Shown here one piece after another: positions 6,160 through 6,189 of a DNA stretch of 6,189 bases (positions are counted from its first letter, which is position 1; each line of letters starts with the position of its first letter). This DNA comes from an uncultured Bacillota bacterium (GTDB taxonomy: Bacteria; Bacillota; Clostridia; Peptostreptococcales; Anaerovoracaceae). Made by a program: the position numbers and the translations under genes. The notes below the pieces were generated by a model. That model was not told the origin of the DNA and did no database searches. It saw nothing but the letters and a program-made list of their open reading frames with translations. The stretch is taken from assembly GCA_946546075.1 (NCBI GenBank), contig CAMNNV010000082.1, positions 1 through 6,189 of the forward strand, read 5' to 3'.

Positions 6160-6189
6160 TACATTTTTTCGGATATAGCGAAAAATGTA
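6160..6189. repeat. AT-rich inverted repeat at the window edge
   Basis: TACATTTTT with CG (6160-6171, one extra T bulged) is the reverse complement of CGAAAAATGTA (6179-6189), separated by GATATAG. That gives about 11 pairs and a 7-base loop. The window stops at the end of the right arm, so the arms may be longer. It could be an operator for a downstream gene, part of a terminator for a gene converging from the right, or a chance AT-rich palindrome; nothing here decides. Between the operon terminator and this repeat (6101-6159) I see no gene or clear promoter. Confidence 0.5.

Overview
The window looks like chromosomal DNA from an anaerobic, Gram-positive clostridial bacterium (Firmicutes/Bacillota). 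This rests on strong AAGGAG-type ribosome binding sites in front of almost every gene, frequent AGA/AGG arginine codons, a sigma-70-type promoter close to consensus, and the tail of a family II (Mn-dependent) pyrophosphatase upstream. The species cannot be named from sequence reading alone. No mobile element, CRISPR array, tRNA or rRNA is visible.

Layout, left to right, all on the + strand. Positions 1-99 are the last 32 codons plus stop of a pyrophosphatase gene, closed by a good intrinsic terminator (108-140). A promoter (164-192) and a 22-bp imperfect palindrome (203-224) then lead into a five-gene operon. It contains a TetR-family regulator (238-906), an aldehyde dehydrogenase (912-2408), a zinc-dependent alcohol dehydrogenase (2434-3552), a divergent aspartase/fumarase-superfamily lyase (3577-4839) and a malic enzyme (4846-6018). 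Intergenic gaps are 5, 25, 24 and 6 bp, each gene has its own ribosome binding site, and a strong terminator follows the last gene (6055-6100). The final 90 bases hold no gene that I can support and end in an AT-rich inverted repeat.

Together the enzymes suggest a regulated catabolic unit. The alcohol and aldehyde dehydrogenases can interconvert an alcohol, an aldehyde and an acid. A lyase of the fumarate-forming superfamily and a malic enzyme connect C4 dicarboxylates to pyruvate. The regulator, first in the operon and preceded by a palindrome at the transcription start, probably represses its own operon until an inducer appears. The substrate cannot be read from the sequence.

The most interesting point is the lyase. 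It keeps the residues known to hold the dicarboxylate skeleton and the catalytic serine. All three positions that hold the leaving amino group in aspartase are changed, and two regions are shortened. It is probably not an ordinary aspartase or fumarase. The aldehyde dehydrogenase is also unusual around its catalytic cysteine and at the cofactor-ribose position.
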